A stretch of 11,341 nucleotides of DNA from contig WJOV01000119.1 of NCBI GenBank assembly GCA_009618475.1, positions 1 to 11,341 of the forward strand, read 5' to 3'. The DNA is from Methanosarcinales archaeon. Lineage in GTDB: Archaea; Halobacteriota; Syntropharchaeia; Alkanophagales; Methanospirareceae. The position numbers were made by a program, and so were the translations under genes. Each line of letters begins with the position of its first letter. Within the stretch, counting starts at the first letter, position 1. Of this stretch, positions 1 to 6,694 are shown one piece after another. The notes under the pieces were generated by a model that saw nothing but the letters and a program-made list of their open reading frames with translations, was not told the origin of the DNA and made no database searches.

Positions 1-240
1 ATCCCAAATGCTGATTCCGGAATCGCTTATACTTCATTTGTTGATTCCGATACATCGGACGTGACTGAATTGCATACAGATAAAGCGATTGCAGAGTTTA
101 TAGCGGGGAAATATATGGTGGAAGAAGCTGAAAGAAGAAGGGAAGGGGAAGAAGAAATCACGGTGGAAGAGCTAATTGATGAGATTAAAAGATTATTGGG
201 TGAGTTGGAAAAGAGGGTTGGAGAAAATAAAAGCGGGTAA
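1..240 (+). CDS. C-terminal fragment of an unidentified protein
   Basis: Reading frame 1 is open from the first base to a TAA at 238-240, giving 79 residues of a protein whose start lies outside the window. The first third (around SGIAYTSFVDSDTSDVTEL) is hydroxyl- and acid-rich. The last 45 residues are strongly charged (a run of E and R residues, then VEELIDEIKRLLGELEKRV) and look like one amphipathic, coiled-coil-capable helix. There are no cysteines and no membrane segment. An ATG at 115 could in principle start a 41-residue protein, but the frame is open well before it, so a truncated larger gene is more likely. I do not recognise the family. It converges on the ketopantoate reductase gene. 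Confidence 0.55.
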   Translation: MPNADSGIAYTSFVDSDTSDVTELHTDKAIAEFIAGKYMVEEAERRREGEEEITVEELIDEIKRLLGELEKRVGENKSG

Positions 241-243
241 GTG

Positions 244-275
244 TTTAGTTCCTTTTATAACCACAAGATTACACA
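244..275. repeat. Direct repeat copy A, 3' side of ketopantoate reductase gene
   Basis: These 32 bases match 1255-1286 at 29 of 32 positions in the same orientation, 1011 bases apart. The core is TTTTATAACCAC, then A or G, then AGATTACACA. The two copies bracket the ketopantoate reductase gene. In copy B the minus strand of the core supplies the TATA box of that gene; copy A lies beyond its stop codon, where that would serve no obvious purpose. It looks like a dispersed intergenic repeat of this genome. Confidence 0.6.
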
Positions 276-280
276 CAACC

Positions 281-312
281 TTTCTTTGGTAAAGAAAGCT
301 TGACCAAAGAAA
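281..312. terminator. Hairpin between convergent genes
   Basis: TTTCTTTGGT (281-290) is the exact reverse complement of ACCAAAGAAA (303-312), giving a 10-bp stem with a 12-base loop. It sits between the stop of the left-end gene (240) and the stop of the ketopantoate reductase gene (314-316), which converge. A shared, bidirectional terminator or transcript-end stabiliser is a reasonable reading. The stem is seen in the sequence; the role is inferred. Confidence 0.45.
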
Positions 313-313
313 C

Positions 314-1240
314 TTATTTTGGGGATTCCAAAAACTTAATCACCCTGACGATAGTCTCGTTTACGGGTGTAGGTATGTTATGCTTTTTACCAAGGTCCAC
401 AAAAACACCGTTCAAAAAATCTATCTCGGTCTTTTTACCTCTTTCTATGTCATTAAGCATTGAAGAGCGATGTTTCTCAGTTTGTGGTATCTGTTCATGC
501 CGTAGATAATCCAGGTATTCCTCTGCACGTTCCCAAAATAGTTCGACTTTTTCCGCTTCTGCGACTTTAAAAGCCTCGTGAATTAAAGCTTTGATAATGG
601 CAAAAGAATGAGGATTTGATAGTTTGCCGTAGTTAACCCTGAAAATAGCACTTAGCGGATTTAACGCTGCGCTGTATAATGCTTTAGCCCAGACATGCAT
701 CCGGATATTATCCACGGCATCTGAAGGTATCCCCGCCTCGTTGAATATCGCAACGATTTTTCTCAACCTCGGAGTGTTTTCGTTATTGAACTCGCCGATT
801 TTTGTCGTAGCCGCAGAAACGGTTACTTCTACTTCCCCAGGGTGTAATATCTCAAATCCTGTTATGACCGTCCCGCCCATTGCGTGTTCTTCTCCAACAT
901 ACCTTGCTATAATTTCCTCATTGCCTATGCCATTCTGCAAGCTAATAACTACCGAATCATCAGTAATAAGCGGTTGTAACTCTCTTATTGCATTTTCAGT
1001 ATCAAAAGACTTCGTTGTTAACAGAATCACGTCAGGTTCGTAATTCGCGTTTAGTTCTGACGTTGCTCTTATGTTTTTGATTACGTGTTCGCCCCATATC
1101 CCGGAGATTCTGAGCCCGTGTTCTCTTATGGGTTTTATATGCCTTTCCCTACCGATAAGTGTAACGTCACGCCCCGCATCAGCTAACATACCGCCAAATG
1201 CAGTTCCTAATGCTCCTGCACCCATTACGAGGAATTTCAT
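314..1240 (-). CDS. panE: 2-dehydropantoate 2-reductase (ketopantoate reductase)
   Basis: Reduces 2-dehydropantoate to pantoate with NAD(P)H in the cytoplasm, a step towards pantothenate and coenzyme A. The 308-residue length is normal for the ApbA/PanE family. The N-terminal Rossmann fold opens with GAGALG (residues 7-12). LLTTKSFD (73-80, K77) and LQNG (101-104) follow in the usual places. The helical C-terminal domain contains WAK (184-186, K186 at the expected catalytic lysine), LNP (193-195), and the SSMLNDIERGKKTEID signature (259-274), whose S/E residues bind substrate in characterised members. The ATG at 1240 is chosen because the Rossmann strand begins at residue 2 and a TATA box lies 23 bases upstream. 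No other coenzyme A gene is next to it. Paralogues with other 2-oxoacid substrates exist in this family, so exact substrate is inferred. Confidence 0.88.
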   Translation of the reverse strand: MKFLVMGAGALGTAFGGMLADAGRDVTLIGRERHIKPIREHGLRISGIWGEHVIKNIRATSELNANYEPDVILLTTKSFDTENAIRELQPLITDDSVVISLQNGIGNEEIIARYVGEEHAMGGTVITGFEILHPGEVEVTVSAATTKIGEFNNENTPRLRKIVAIFNEAGIPSDAVDNIRMHVWAKALYSAALNPLSAIFRVNYGKLSNPHSFAIIKALIHEAFKVAEAEKVELFWERAEEYLDYLRHEQIPQTEKHRSSMLNDIERGKKTEIDFLNGVFVDLGKKHNIPTPVNETIVRVIKFLESPK

Positions 1241-1254
1241 TGTATCATAAATAA

Positions 1255-1286
1255 TTTAGCTCTTTTTATAACCACGAGATTACACA
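1255..1286. repeat. Direct repeat copy B, 5' side of ketopantoate reductase gene
   Basis: Matches copy A (244-275) at 29 of 32 positions. The differences are C/T at 1260, T/C at 1263 and G/A at 1276. It lies in the divergent region between the ketopantoate reductase and the ABC transporter operon, and includes the reductase gene's TATA box on the minus strand. Confidence 0.6.
1263..1271 (-). promoter_or_regulatory. TATA box of the ketopantoate reductase gene
   Basis: On the minus strand these bases read TTATAAAAA, a good archaeal TATA box. The end nearest the gene is 23 bases before the ATG, so transcription starting about 25 bases after the centre of the box would begin at or within a few bases of the start codon. 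No Shine-Dalgarno sequence precedes this ATG, consistent with a leaderless message. Confidence 0.55.
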
Positions 1287-1290
1287 TAAG

Positions 1291-1329
1291 CCCTTTCAGG
1301 GCTTGCGGGGACATGGGGCAGAGCCCCAT
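1291..1329. other. Pair of GC-rich hairpins in a divergent intergenic region
   Basis: CCCT-TTC-AGGG (1291-1301) and ATGGGGC-AGA-GCCCCAT (1313-1329, a perfect 7-bp stem with a 3-base loop) lie in tandem. They are GC-rich inside an AT-rich spacer and sit immediately after repeat copy B. The text on either side (ATTACACATAAG before, TTTTCACAAGATT after) reads like one AT-rich repeat tract that the hairpins interrupt. The role is unknown: a small structured insert, or a terminator-like element between the two divergent transcription units. Confidence 0.4.
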
Positions 1330-1435
1330 AATTTTCACAAGATTCTTCTTTTCATCTCTAACTTCTTCTTACTGAAATTTAAACATAAAACCTCCACATA
1401 AACATATTCAAGATAAATACATATACCGTTAAATT

Positions 1436-2326
1436 ATGGGCATGAAAGAAAAAATTTTGGATGTAAAGAATCTAACGAAAAGCTTCGATGCGAAAAAAGT
1501 TCTCGACAACCTCAGTTTTGAGGTTAAAAAGGGGGTGGTCTTTGGATTGCTCGGACCGAACGGTGCGGGAAAGACGACGATAATCAGGATTATTCTCGAC
1601 ATCATAAGAGCGGACCACGGGGAGATAAAGATATTCGGCGAAAAATTTGATGAAAATCTCAAAGAGAAAATCGGTTATCTTCCCGAAGAGAGAGGATTAT
1701 ACCAAAAAATAACGGTTCTCGAATGTTTGAAGTATTTTGCGGAACTTAAAAACGTAAAAAAATCCGAGGATAAGATAGATTTTTGGCTCGATAAAGTCGG
1801 TCTCCGCGATTATAAAAAGAAGAAGATAGAGGGGTTAAGCAAAGGGATGCAACAAAAAATTCAACTCGTTGCGGCGTTCATTCACAGCCCGGAACTCTTA
1901 ATTTTAGATGAACCGTTTTCCGGGCTCGACCCAATAAATACAAAGATGGTAAAAGACATTCTACTCGATTTGAAGCGTGAGGGGAAGACGATAATTTTGA
2001 GTACGCATCAGATGGATCAAGTTGAGAGAACGTGCGACCGAATTCTGATGATTAATCGAGGTAAAAGAGTTCTTTACGGTTCGCTCGATGAAATAAAAAG
2101 CAATTACAAAGAATCCTTAATTGTGGAATACGAAGGAGACCTGGGGCGGATTGAAGGTGTAAAAAAGATAAACGATTACGGAAAATATGCGGAATTGAGT
2201 TTGGAAGAGGATACGGACCCGCAGGAGATTCTTAAAAGGTTAATCGAGATTGTAGGGGTCAGGAGATTTGAGATGAAGGCACCTTCTTTGAATGAGATAT
2301 TTATCGAGGTGGTAGAAAATGCGTAA
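1436..2326 (+). CDS. ABC-2 type transporter ATP-binding subunit, NatA-like
   Basis: ATPase of an exporter, working with the membrane subunit encoded just downstream. All nucleotide-binding motifs are intact: Walker A GPNGAGKT (residues 40-47), YLPEERGLY at the Q-loop position (81-89, E or P in place of the usual Q, common in this exporter subfamily), signature LSKGMQQK (134-141), Walker B LLILDEP (154-160) and H-loop H191. Residues from about 212 to 294 form a C-terminal extension like the DUF4162 domain of drug and sodium exporter ATPases. The 296-residue length is typical. Two in-frame starts, ATG 1436 and ATG 1442, are both possible; no Shine-Dalgarno precedes either, and the region upstream is AT-rich with several weak TATA-like stretches. 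Substrate cannot be deduced: Na+, lipid, peptide or antibiotic are all known in the family. Confidence 0.88.
   Translation: MGMKEKILDVKNLTKSFDAKKVLDNLSFEVKKGVVFGLLGPNGAGKTTIIRIILDIIRADHGEIKIFGEKFDENLKEKIGYLPEERGLYQKITVLECLKYFAELKNVKKSEDKIDFWLDKVGLRDYKKKKIEGLSKGMQQKIQLVAAFIHSPELLILDEPFSGLDPINTKMVKDILLDLKREGKTIILSTHQMDQVERTCDRILMINRGKRVLYGSLDEIKSNYKESLIVEYEGDLGRIEGVKKINDYGKYAELSLEEDTDPQEILKRLIEIVGVRRFEMKAPSLNEIFIEVVENA
2306..2312 (+). promoter_or_regulatory. Ribosome binding site of the ABC membrane subunit
   Basis: GAGGTGG lies 6 bases before the ATG at 2319, inside the end of the ATPase gene. It fixes the start of the membrane subunit and, together with the 8-base gene overlap, indicates translational coupling. 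Confidence 0.65.
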
Positions 2327-3491
2327 AACGTTCATCGTCGCGAAACATGAGTTCCTGGCAACGGTAAAAACGAAAGGTTTTATTTTCAGCCTGATTTTGC
2401 CGTTATTAATCCTTCTACCGATGGTGTTTGCGATGGGGTTCATTCCGCAAACGATTTCTGAAACACCGCAAAATATCGGTTTCGTGGATGAGACGGGAAC
2501 GCTGCAAACGAGCGATAATTTTATCAAATTTGGAGACGTCGGGAATGCGAAGAAAGCTCTGTTGGAGAACGAGATAAACTCCTTTTTTGTTCTTCCCGCG
2601 AATTATTTTGAAACCGGGAAAATTTCTGTATATTCAAAGGGTGGATTCTTCAGTTCTCGTCCAACCAGTTCGATAGAGGCATTTTTGATGGACAATCTTC
2701 TGCGGGAGTCGGACTTAGACGAAACCTTGAAAGAACGAATTAAAGAGCCCGCAAATGAAGAGGTCATTACGCTAAATGAAAAGGGCGAGGTAGAAGAAAA
2801 GAGTGGTGTTGGATTTTTCATACCTTACGTAATCGCATTTGTCCTGGTGTTCGCTATAATGTCTTCTTCCGGGTATTTGATGCAGGGAATCGTGGCAGAA
2901 AAGGAAAATAAGACGGTGGAGATTCTGCTCTCCTCGCTGTCTGCAAACGAACTGCTCAGCGGTAAAATTTTAGGGTTCGGCTCTGCGGGTCTCCTACAAG
3001 TTTTGGTTTGGATTTGTTCGGGAGGAATAATACTATTTTTAAGCCCGTTCGCATCGTTGTTTCACGGAATCCAAATCTCGTGGATTTTAATTCTTGCAAT
3101 TGTCTATTTTATTCTGGGCTATCTCTTGTTCGCCGGCTCAATGGCTTGCGTTGCGGCGCCTGCAAGCACTGTAAGAGATGCACAACAGGGTGCGGTGATA
3201 TTTACGATGTTGGGTATCTTGCCGATGATACTGCTCTCCGTCATCATTAAGGCACCAAATTCGGGCATCGCGAAGGTTCTGACGTACGTGCCCTACACCA
3301 CTTCTGTAACGACATTGATGCGAATTGCATTGGTTGAGGTTCCGATTTACGAACTCGTGGCGAGCCTCTCGATACTTGCGATTTCCGTTCTCATAATGAT
3401 CAAGCTTTCCGCGAAAATATTCAAAACCGGAATTTTGATGTACGGAAAGAAGCTGAAGATTAAAGATATTTTTAGGTATCTCCGGGAATGA
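2319..3491 (+). CDS. ABC-2 type transporter permease, NatB-like
   Basis: Membrane subunit partnering the ATPase encoded upstream; the genes overlap by 8 bases. The 390-residue protein has the ABC2_membrane_3 layout: one N-terminal membrane helix (about 21-43), a large extracytoplasmic domain (about 45-164), then five predicted helices (about 166-188, 221-242, 252-275, 293-312, 345-364). Between helices 2 and 3 lies the conserved cytoplasmic stretch AEKENKTVEILLSS (193-206), which in this family contacts the ATPase. YVPYTTS (323-329) near the last helices is also typical. The C-terminus is basic, as expected for a cytoplasmic tail. With the ATPase it would form a dimer-of-dimers exporter in the cell membrane. 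It resembles NatB of the Na+ exporter and YhaP-type permeases, but the substrate is undetermined. Confidence 0.86.
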   Translation: MRKTFIVAKHEFLATVKTKGFIFSLILPLLILLPMVFAMGFIPQTISETPQNIGFVDETGTLQTSDNFIKFGDVGNAKKALLENEINSFFVLPANYFETGKISVYSKGGFFSSRPTSSIEAFLMDNLLRESDLDETLKERIKEPANEEVITLNEKGEVEEKSGVGFFIPYVIAFVLVFAIMSSSGYLMQGIVAEKENKTVEILLSSLSANELLSGKILGFGSAGLLQVLVWICSGGIILFLSPFASLFHGIQISWILILAIVYFILGYLLFAGSMACVAAPASTVRDAQQGAVIFTMLGILPMILLSVIIKAPNSGIAKVLTYVPYTTSVTTLMRIALVEVPIYELVASLSILAISVLIMIKLSAKIFKTGILMYGKKLKIKDIFRYLRE

Positions 3492-3512
3492 AAAGTCATG
3501 AGCGGTCTTTTA

Positions 3513-3611
3513 TCCTAACGTTTTCATCCGCTCCATGTGCATTGCTATCCACCGAACTGCCAACGGCATTATGTGCGAGCCCTATATCCCGGAGATTCAA
3601 AGGAGTTAGAC
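3513..3611 (-). repeat. Weak attC-like site at the 3' end of the restriction-modification operon
   Basis: Read on the minus strand, GTCTAAC (3611-3605) fits the integron R'' box RYYYAAC exactly, and GTTAGGA (3519-3513) fits the R' box GTTRRRY except for its last base. The boxes pair over five Watson-Crick base pairs, 99 bases apart, within the known attC size range. The TAA of the methyltransferase stop is inside the first box, as is common in gene cassettes. A central hairpin TGCC-AAC-GGCA (3558-3568 on the plus strand) could be the terminal structure. The inner arms pair only loosely (TTT, ATC and a few more with bulged bases), so the call is tentative. Confidence 0.27.
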
Positions 3612-5957
3612 ACTGTGTGACGCTTCCACAAATGAAAATATGCCTTGTTGCCATTCCTTTTGAGTCCGGAAAACTTCTTCCACAAGATATTCCATTTTAT
3701 TTCTTTCTTCATCAGGCATTTCCAAACCTTGATGCATCTTAAGCGACCACGAAGCAAGTTCAAGATGACGATTATCCGTGGGATTAAACCGTGGTAAACT
3801 TAACTGCTCCATCACCTTTTTACTCAATCCTCGTTTGCTCTTCCCGCTCCGTGCACTTAAAAATTTATGAACAAGTTCGGAGTTCAGGAGCGCACATACA
3901 AAATGTGCTTCCTCTTTCCTGTCCAAAGGGATAAAATAAATCGTTCCATCGGGAATGGGCAACCTCTCACCAAGCAACCTGTCTCTAACCGTGTTTATCA
4001 CCACAAATTCCGGCTTGAATCCCAAACCACACCAACAAACTTTATAGGGCTTCCACGTATATGTTCCCAGCCCAAACAAGCCATAAAAAGGTTTTTGAGT
4101 GAAAATACGTGACTTCCGAGCCATAAAACGGTCTTTAAACCGTTCGAGGTATTTGTAAGTTAAGGGAAGTGTTCTCGCTAATCTCTCCTCGTTATTCTCT
4201 CCAGCTTTACGTTGCGGGATAATCGCATAAGTGCATCCCTCAATTTTCCACGCACTGACGTGTCTTGGCTGCAAGAAAGGATAAACTGCCTCCGCTTCTA
4301 TTTCATACGTTTCCTTATCGTCCTCCGAATTTCGCTGAACAACCAATCTATCCCCATTCCGTTCAAGTGGGCGAACAATAAGCACATCGGCAACATCGTG
4401 TTTGAGTCCATGACGAATCTCATAAATGCAGTTCCCTTCCATGAATTCTGTTTCTTTCAAGTCCGGCGTCAAAACGACCCAGGAGGACGTAATATCTCTG
4501 TCAATTGAGGGTTTCGCCTCGCCCTTCTCTACAACTATCTCGCCGTCACTTTTCGACCATGTCTCGTAAGGCACGGGATAAACAGTTCTGTCCCCTCTCT
4601 TTAGCACTATTATTGCCGTTTCATTTCCAATTCCAAACGGATTCACTCTCCGCAAATCCGCTACTTCTTTAACCCCTAACCGCACATTCTCTCGAACATG
4701 ACGGACGGAAAACCGGCGGAACGTCTTACCTGAAACATTTGTCAATAAAGGTTGTTTGATAATAAAACTGCATAAACCACCTTCTTTTAGATACCTGTGA
4801 ATCGTAACCTGCGTAAAAGTTACCAGATAATCATCGTTACTGTGTCCTAATTGTGCCTCTTGCCCGTGAAAGTCGAAAAGAGCATATCCTGGCAGTAATT
4901 CCCGTTCTATCTGTTTTCGATACTCGCCGGGAAGAGAGTTCCAGCTAATCCATGGTGGATTGCCCACAAGATAAGCACAGCCATCTGGTAGTATGCCGTC
5001 TATATCGTCAAACTGTTCGCTTGCAGGTCGCTTGAAAACCGTATCGTAATGCAAGGCGTTAATTTTGACATCGGGAAGAGGAAGACCGAATTTAAAAGCG
5101 AGCCAACAAACCAGGTTCAGTCGTGCTGTCAGGACACAAAGCGGGTTGATGTCACAGCCAACAACTGTTCGCAAGATGCCTTTCATCACTTCTTCCGGCG
5201 ATTTATCTTTGTTAGCTTGATATTTCATTTCGGCAGCAGCGAGAAGGAACACACCTGAACCACACCCGGGGTCTAATAAAACGCTTTTCAAATCCCCTCT
5301 AAATCCGCTCATTTCTATCGTTCTCTCTGCTAACCAATAAGGAGTGAAGTATTCGCCAAGGTCGTGCCTGATTTGACGTGGTATTATTTCTTCGTATAAG
5401 TTTGTCAATAGATTCGCCCATGATGATACTGAGTCCCTGAGTTGATTTGCAAGGGAAGTTGCCAACCGCATAACAGGTTGGAATGCTTTGCTGACCTCTT
5501 CTTCGCCACAAGCGGAAAGAAATCCATCGCCCCACAGTTCTGGAAGGAGGTTTTGCACACCCAATTGCTCTCGATAAAAATCGGGGCTTGCAATGCATTT
5601 AAGGACTTCGTGAATCGAAGAGCAATCCACAGGTTGGATTTTGTCTAGGCGGTAGAAAATAACACCACGTGCCAAAACTGTATAGAATGATTGTAAAACG
5701 AAAAGGAGTTCCTTGGGTGAGGCATCGCAACCTAATTCCTTTGCGAGGCTTGAAAAATGTGTTTTTACTCGCGCCTGGTTCCAAATTTCGCCATAAAGGC
5801 TGCCAATACTTGCACACCATTCAGAATACTGTAATGCCTGCGGGTCTTGACGAAGTTGGCTTAGCAACCACTGCACGGTATTCCCGTAATTAGATAGGTC
5901 TATTCGTAGATTCCCTTTTCGTTTATTTGTGATTTTCACAGCTTTGCTCATAGTCAT
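3606..5957 (-). CDS. Type II N6-adenine DNA methyltransferase (gamma class)
   Basis: Transfers a methyl group from S-adenosylmethionine to adenine N6 in a specific DNA sequence, protecting host DNA from the endonuclease encoded just upstream. Numbered from the ATG at 5957 (783 residues), motif X/FxGxG-region EYFTP lies at 202-206, motif I LLDPGCGSG at 227-235, CDINP at 268-272 and catalytic motif IV NPPW at 333-336. That order is the gamma class. The 200-residue N-terminal part is helical; the C-terminal half includes LFGLGTYTWKPYKV, typical of target-recognition regions of Eco57I-like enzymes. The frame stays open to an ATG at 6020. I prefer 5957, because it makes an ATGA overlap with the endonuclease stop and follows a good ribosome binding site. 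No nuclease motif is apparent inside the protein, so cleavage is likely left to the neighbour. The recognition sequence is unknown. Confidence 0.85.
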   Translation of the reverse strand: MTMSKAVKITNKRKGNLRIDLSNYGNTVQWLLSQLRQDPQALQYSEWCASIGSLYGEIWNQARVKTHFSSLAKELGCDASPKELLFVLQSFYTVLARGVIFYRLDKIQPVDCSSIHEVLKCIASPDFYREQLGVQNLLPELWGDGFLSACGEEEVSKAFQPVMRLATSLANQLRDSVSSWANLLTNLYEEIIPRQIRHDLGEYFTPYWLAERTIEMSGFRGDLKSVLLDPGCGSGVFLLAAAEMKYQANKDKSPEEVMKGILRTVVGCDINPLCVLTARLNLVCWLAFKFGLPLPDVKINALHYDTVFKRPASEQFDDIDGILPDGCAYLVGNPPWISWNSLPGEYRKQIERELLPGYALFDFHGQEAQLGHSNDDYLVTFTQVTIHRYLKEGGLCSFIIKQPLLTNVSGKTFRRFSVRHVRENVRLGVKEVADLRRVNPFGIGNETAIIVLKRGDRTVYPVPYETWSKSDGEIVVEKGEAKPSIDRDITSSWVVLTPDLKETEFMEGNCIYEIRHGLKHDVADVLIVRPLERNGDRLVVQRNSEDDKETYEIEAEAVYPFLQPRHVSAWKIEGCTYAIIPQRKAGENNEERLARTLPLTYKYLERFKDRFMARKSRIFTQKPFYGLFGLGTYTWKPYKVCWCGLGFKPEFVVINTVRDRLLGERLPIPDGTIYFIPLDRKEEAHFVCALLNSELVHKFLSARSGKSKRGLSKKVMEQLSLPRFNPTDNRHLELASWSLKMHQGLEMPDEERNKMEYLVEEVFRTQKEWQQGIFSFVEASHSV

Positions 5958-6637
5958 AAGATTACAATCACCCCTTCCAGGAACGGTGCTTCTTTCATAC
6001 GTCCGTATTGCAGCCGCCATTGTAATGCAAATGATATTGTCAACACACCCGGTGCTGGAGGATTATCAATTATACGCTGCACTATCCCCGGCGTAACATT
6101 TAAATCCTCAACTTCAGTAATACCAAGTTTCTCCTCTAACCGCCCGATGATTTCATCCACACCAATTTCCTTCCGCAAATAATTATCACGCAATTCTCTT
6201 GCAAGCCTCGTTGTGCTATAATCCCCTGTTAATTCTTTATGGATATAGCAACACCGAAGAATTCCCAGCCGTGCATGACCTTCTTTGTCCTCTTTCCGGT
6301 AGATAAATAGCAGAACATTATAGGGCAAACCAAAAATTTCCTCATCAAGACTTCGATAAGGACTTGAAGATTGTGGTTGCACTGCTGACGTAGTTTTAAT
6401 ATCTATATTGAACAACGGCAAATCCTTACCCAATGTAGCAGAACCTTCCATAGTTAGACCAGTCCGTTGTTCGAGGTAGCTCCTGCACTCACGCTCGATG
6501 TATGTCCCTATTTTTTTACCATCGGTCACCTGAAAAAGTTCTGCAATTTTACGCTGACTTACATCGGCACAGAAATCTCGAATGATGTCAATATATTGTA
6601 GAAAATCGCTTTCTTTTCTACTATCTTGATTTACCAT
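5954..6637 (-). CDS. Probable type II restriction endonuclease of the R-M pair
   Basis: A 227-residue protein encoded directly before the methyltransferase; its TGA stop overlaps the methyltransferase ATG (ATGA). Position and size are those of a type II restriction enzyme. Residues 63-83 contain a plausible PD-(D/E)xK core: an acid at E64 or D72, then D79-I80-K81 in the strand NIDIKTT. The following PQSSSPYRSLDEEIFGLPYN (88-107) and LLFIYRKED (109-117) resemble strands and a helix that come after the catalytic lysine in several type II enzymes. The C-terminal 60 residues (GRLEEKLGI to FALQWRLQYGR) may bind DNA. I cannot name the specificity or closest family. The start at 6637 has a weak GAGG site 10 bases upstream. 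Confidence 0.68.
   Translation of the reverse strand: MVNQDSRKESDFLQYIDIIRDFCADVSQRKIAELFQVTDGKKIGTYIERECRSYLEQRTGLTMEGSATLGKDLPLFNIDIKTTSAVQPQSSSPYRSLDEEIFGLPYNVLLFIYRKEDKEGHARLGILRCCYIHKELTGDYSTTRLARELRDNYLRKEIGVDEIIGRLEEKLGITEVEDLNVTPGIVQRIIDNPPAPGVLTISFALQWRLQYGRMKEAPFLEGVIVIL
5967..5974 (-). promoter_or_regulatory. Ribosome binding site of the methyltransferase
   Basis: The minus strand reads GGGGTGAT, complementary to the 3' end of archaeal and bacterial 16S rRNA over GGTGAT. It ends 9 bases before the ATG at 5957, and supports that start over the upstream in-frame ATG at 6020. Confidence 0.6.
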
Positions 6638-6647
6638 GTCAATCGTT

Positions 6648-6682
6648 CCTCAGATTACAATATTGCTTACAAAGATAAAATA
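6648..6682 (-). promoter_or_regulatory. Candidate promoter and ribosome site of the R-M operon
   Basis: On the minus strand TATTTTAT (6682-6675) is an acceptable archaeal TATA box. A start about 25 bases on would fall near 6653, just before GAGG (6651-6648), which lies 10 bases upstream of the endonuclease ATG. The promoter sits between the attC-like structure and the gene, so the R-M unit would carry its own promoter. Confidence 0.35.
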
Positions 6683-6694
6683 CTTGCACATTAC

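Noticed and set aside
1096..3598. A 15-base exact repeat, ATATCCCGGAGATTC, at 1096-1110 (inside the ketopantoate reductase gene) and 3584-3598 (inside the weak attC-like region).
   Set aside because: One copy is in coding sequence, the flanks do not match, and a single repeat of this length is not very improbable in 11 kb.
3488..3742. An 84-residue plus-strand open frame across the end of the transporter operon and the methyltransferase 3' end.
   Set aside because: It overlaps the methyltransferase coding region for most of its length, has no ribosome binding site and no coding-like composition.
3606..6020. Methyltransferase starting at the ATG at 6020 (804 residues).
   Set aside because: The extra 21 residues would overlap the endonuclease gene by 67 bases, while the ATG at 5957 gives an ATGA overlap and has a GGGGTGAT site 9 bases upstream.
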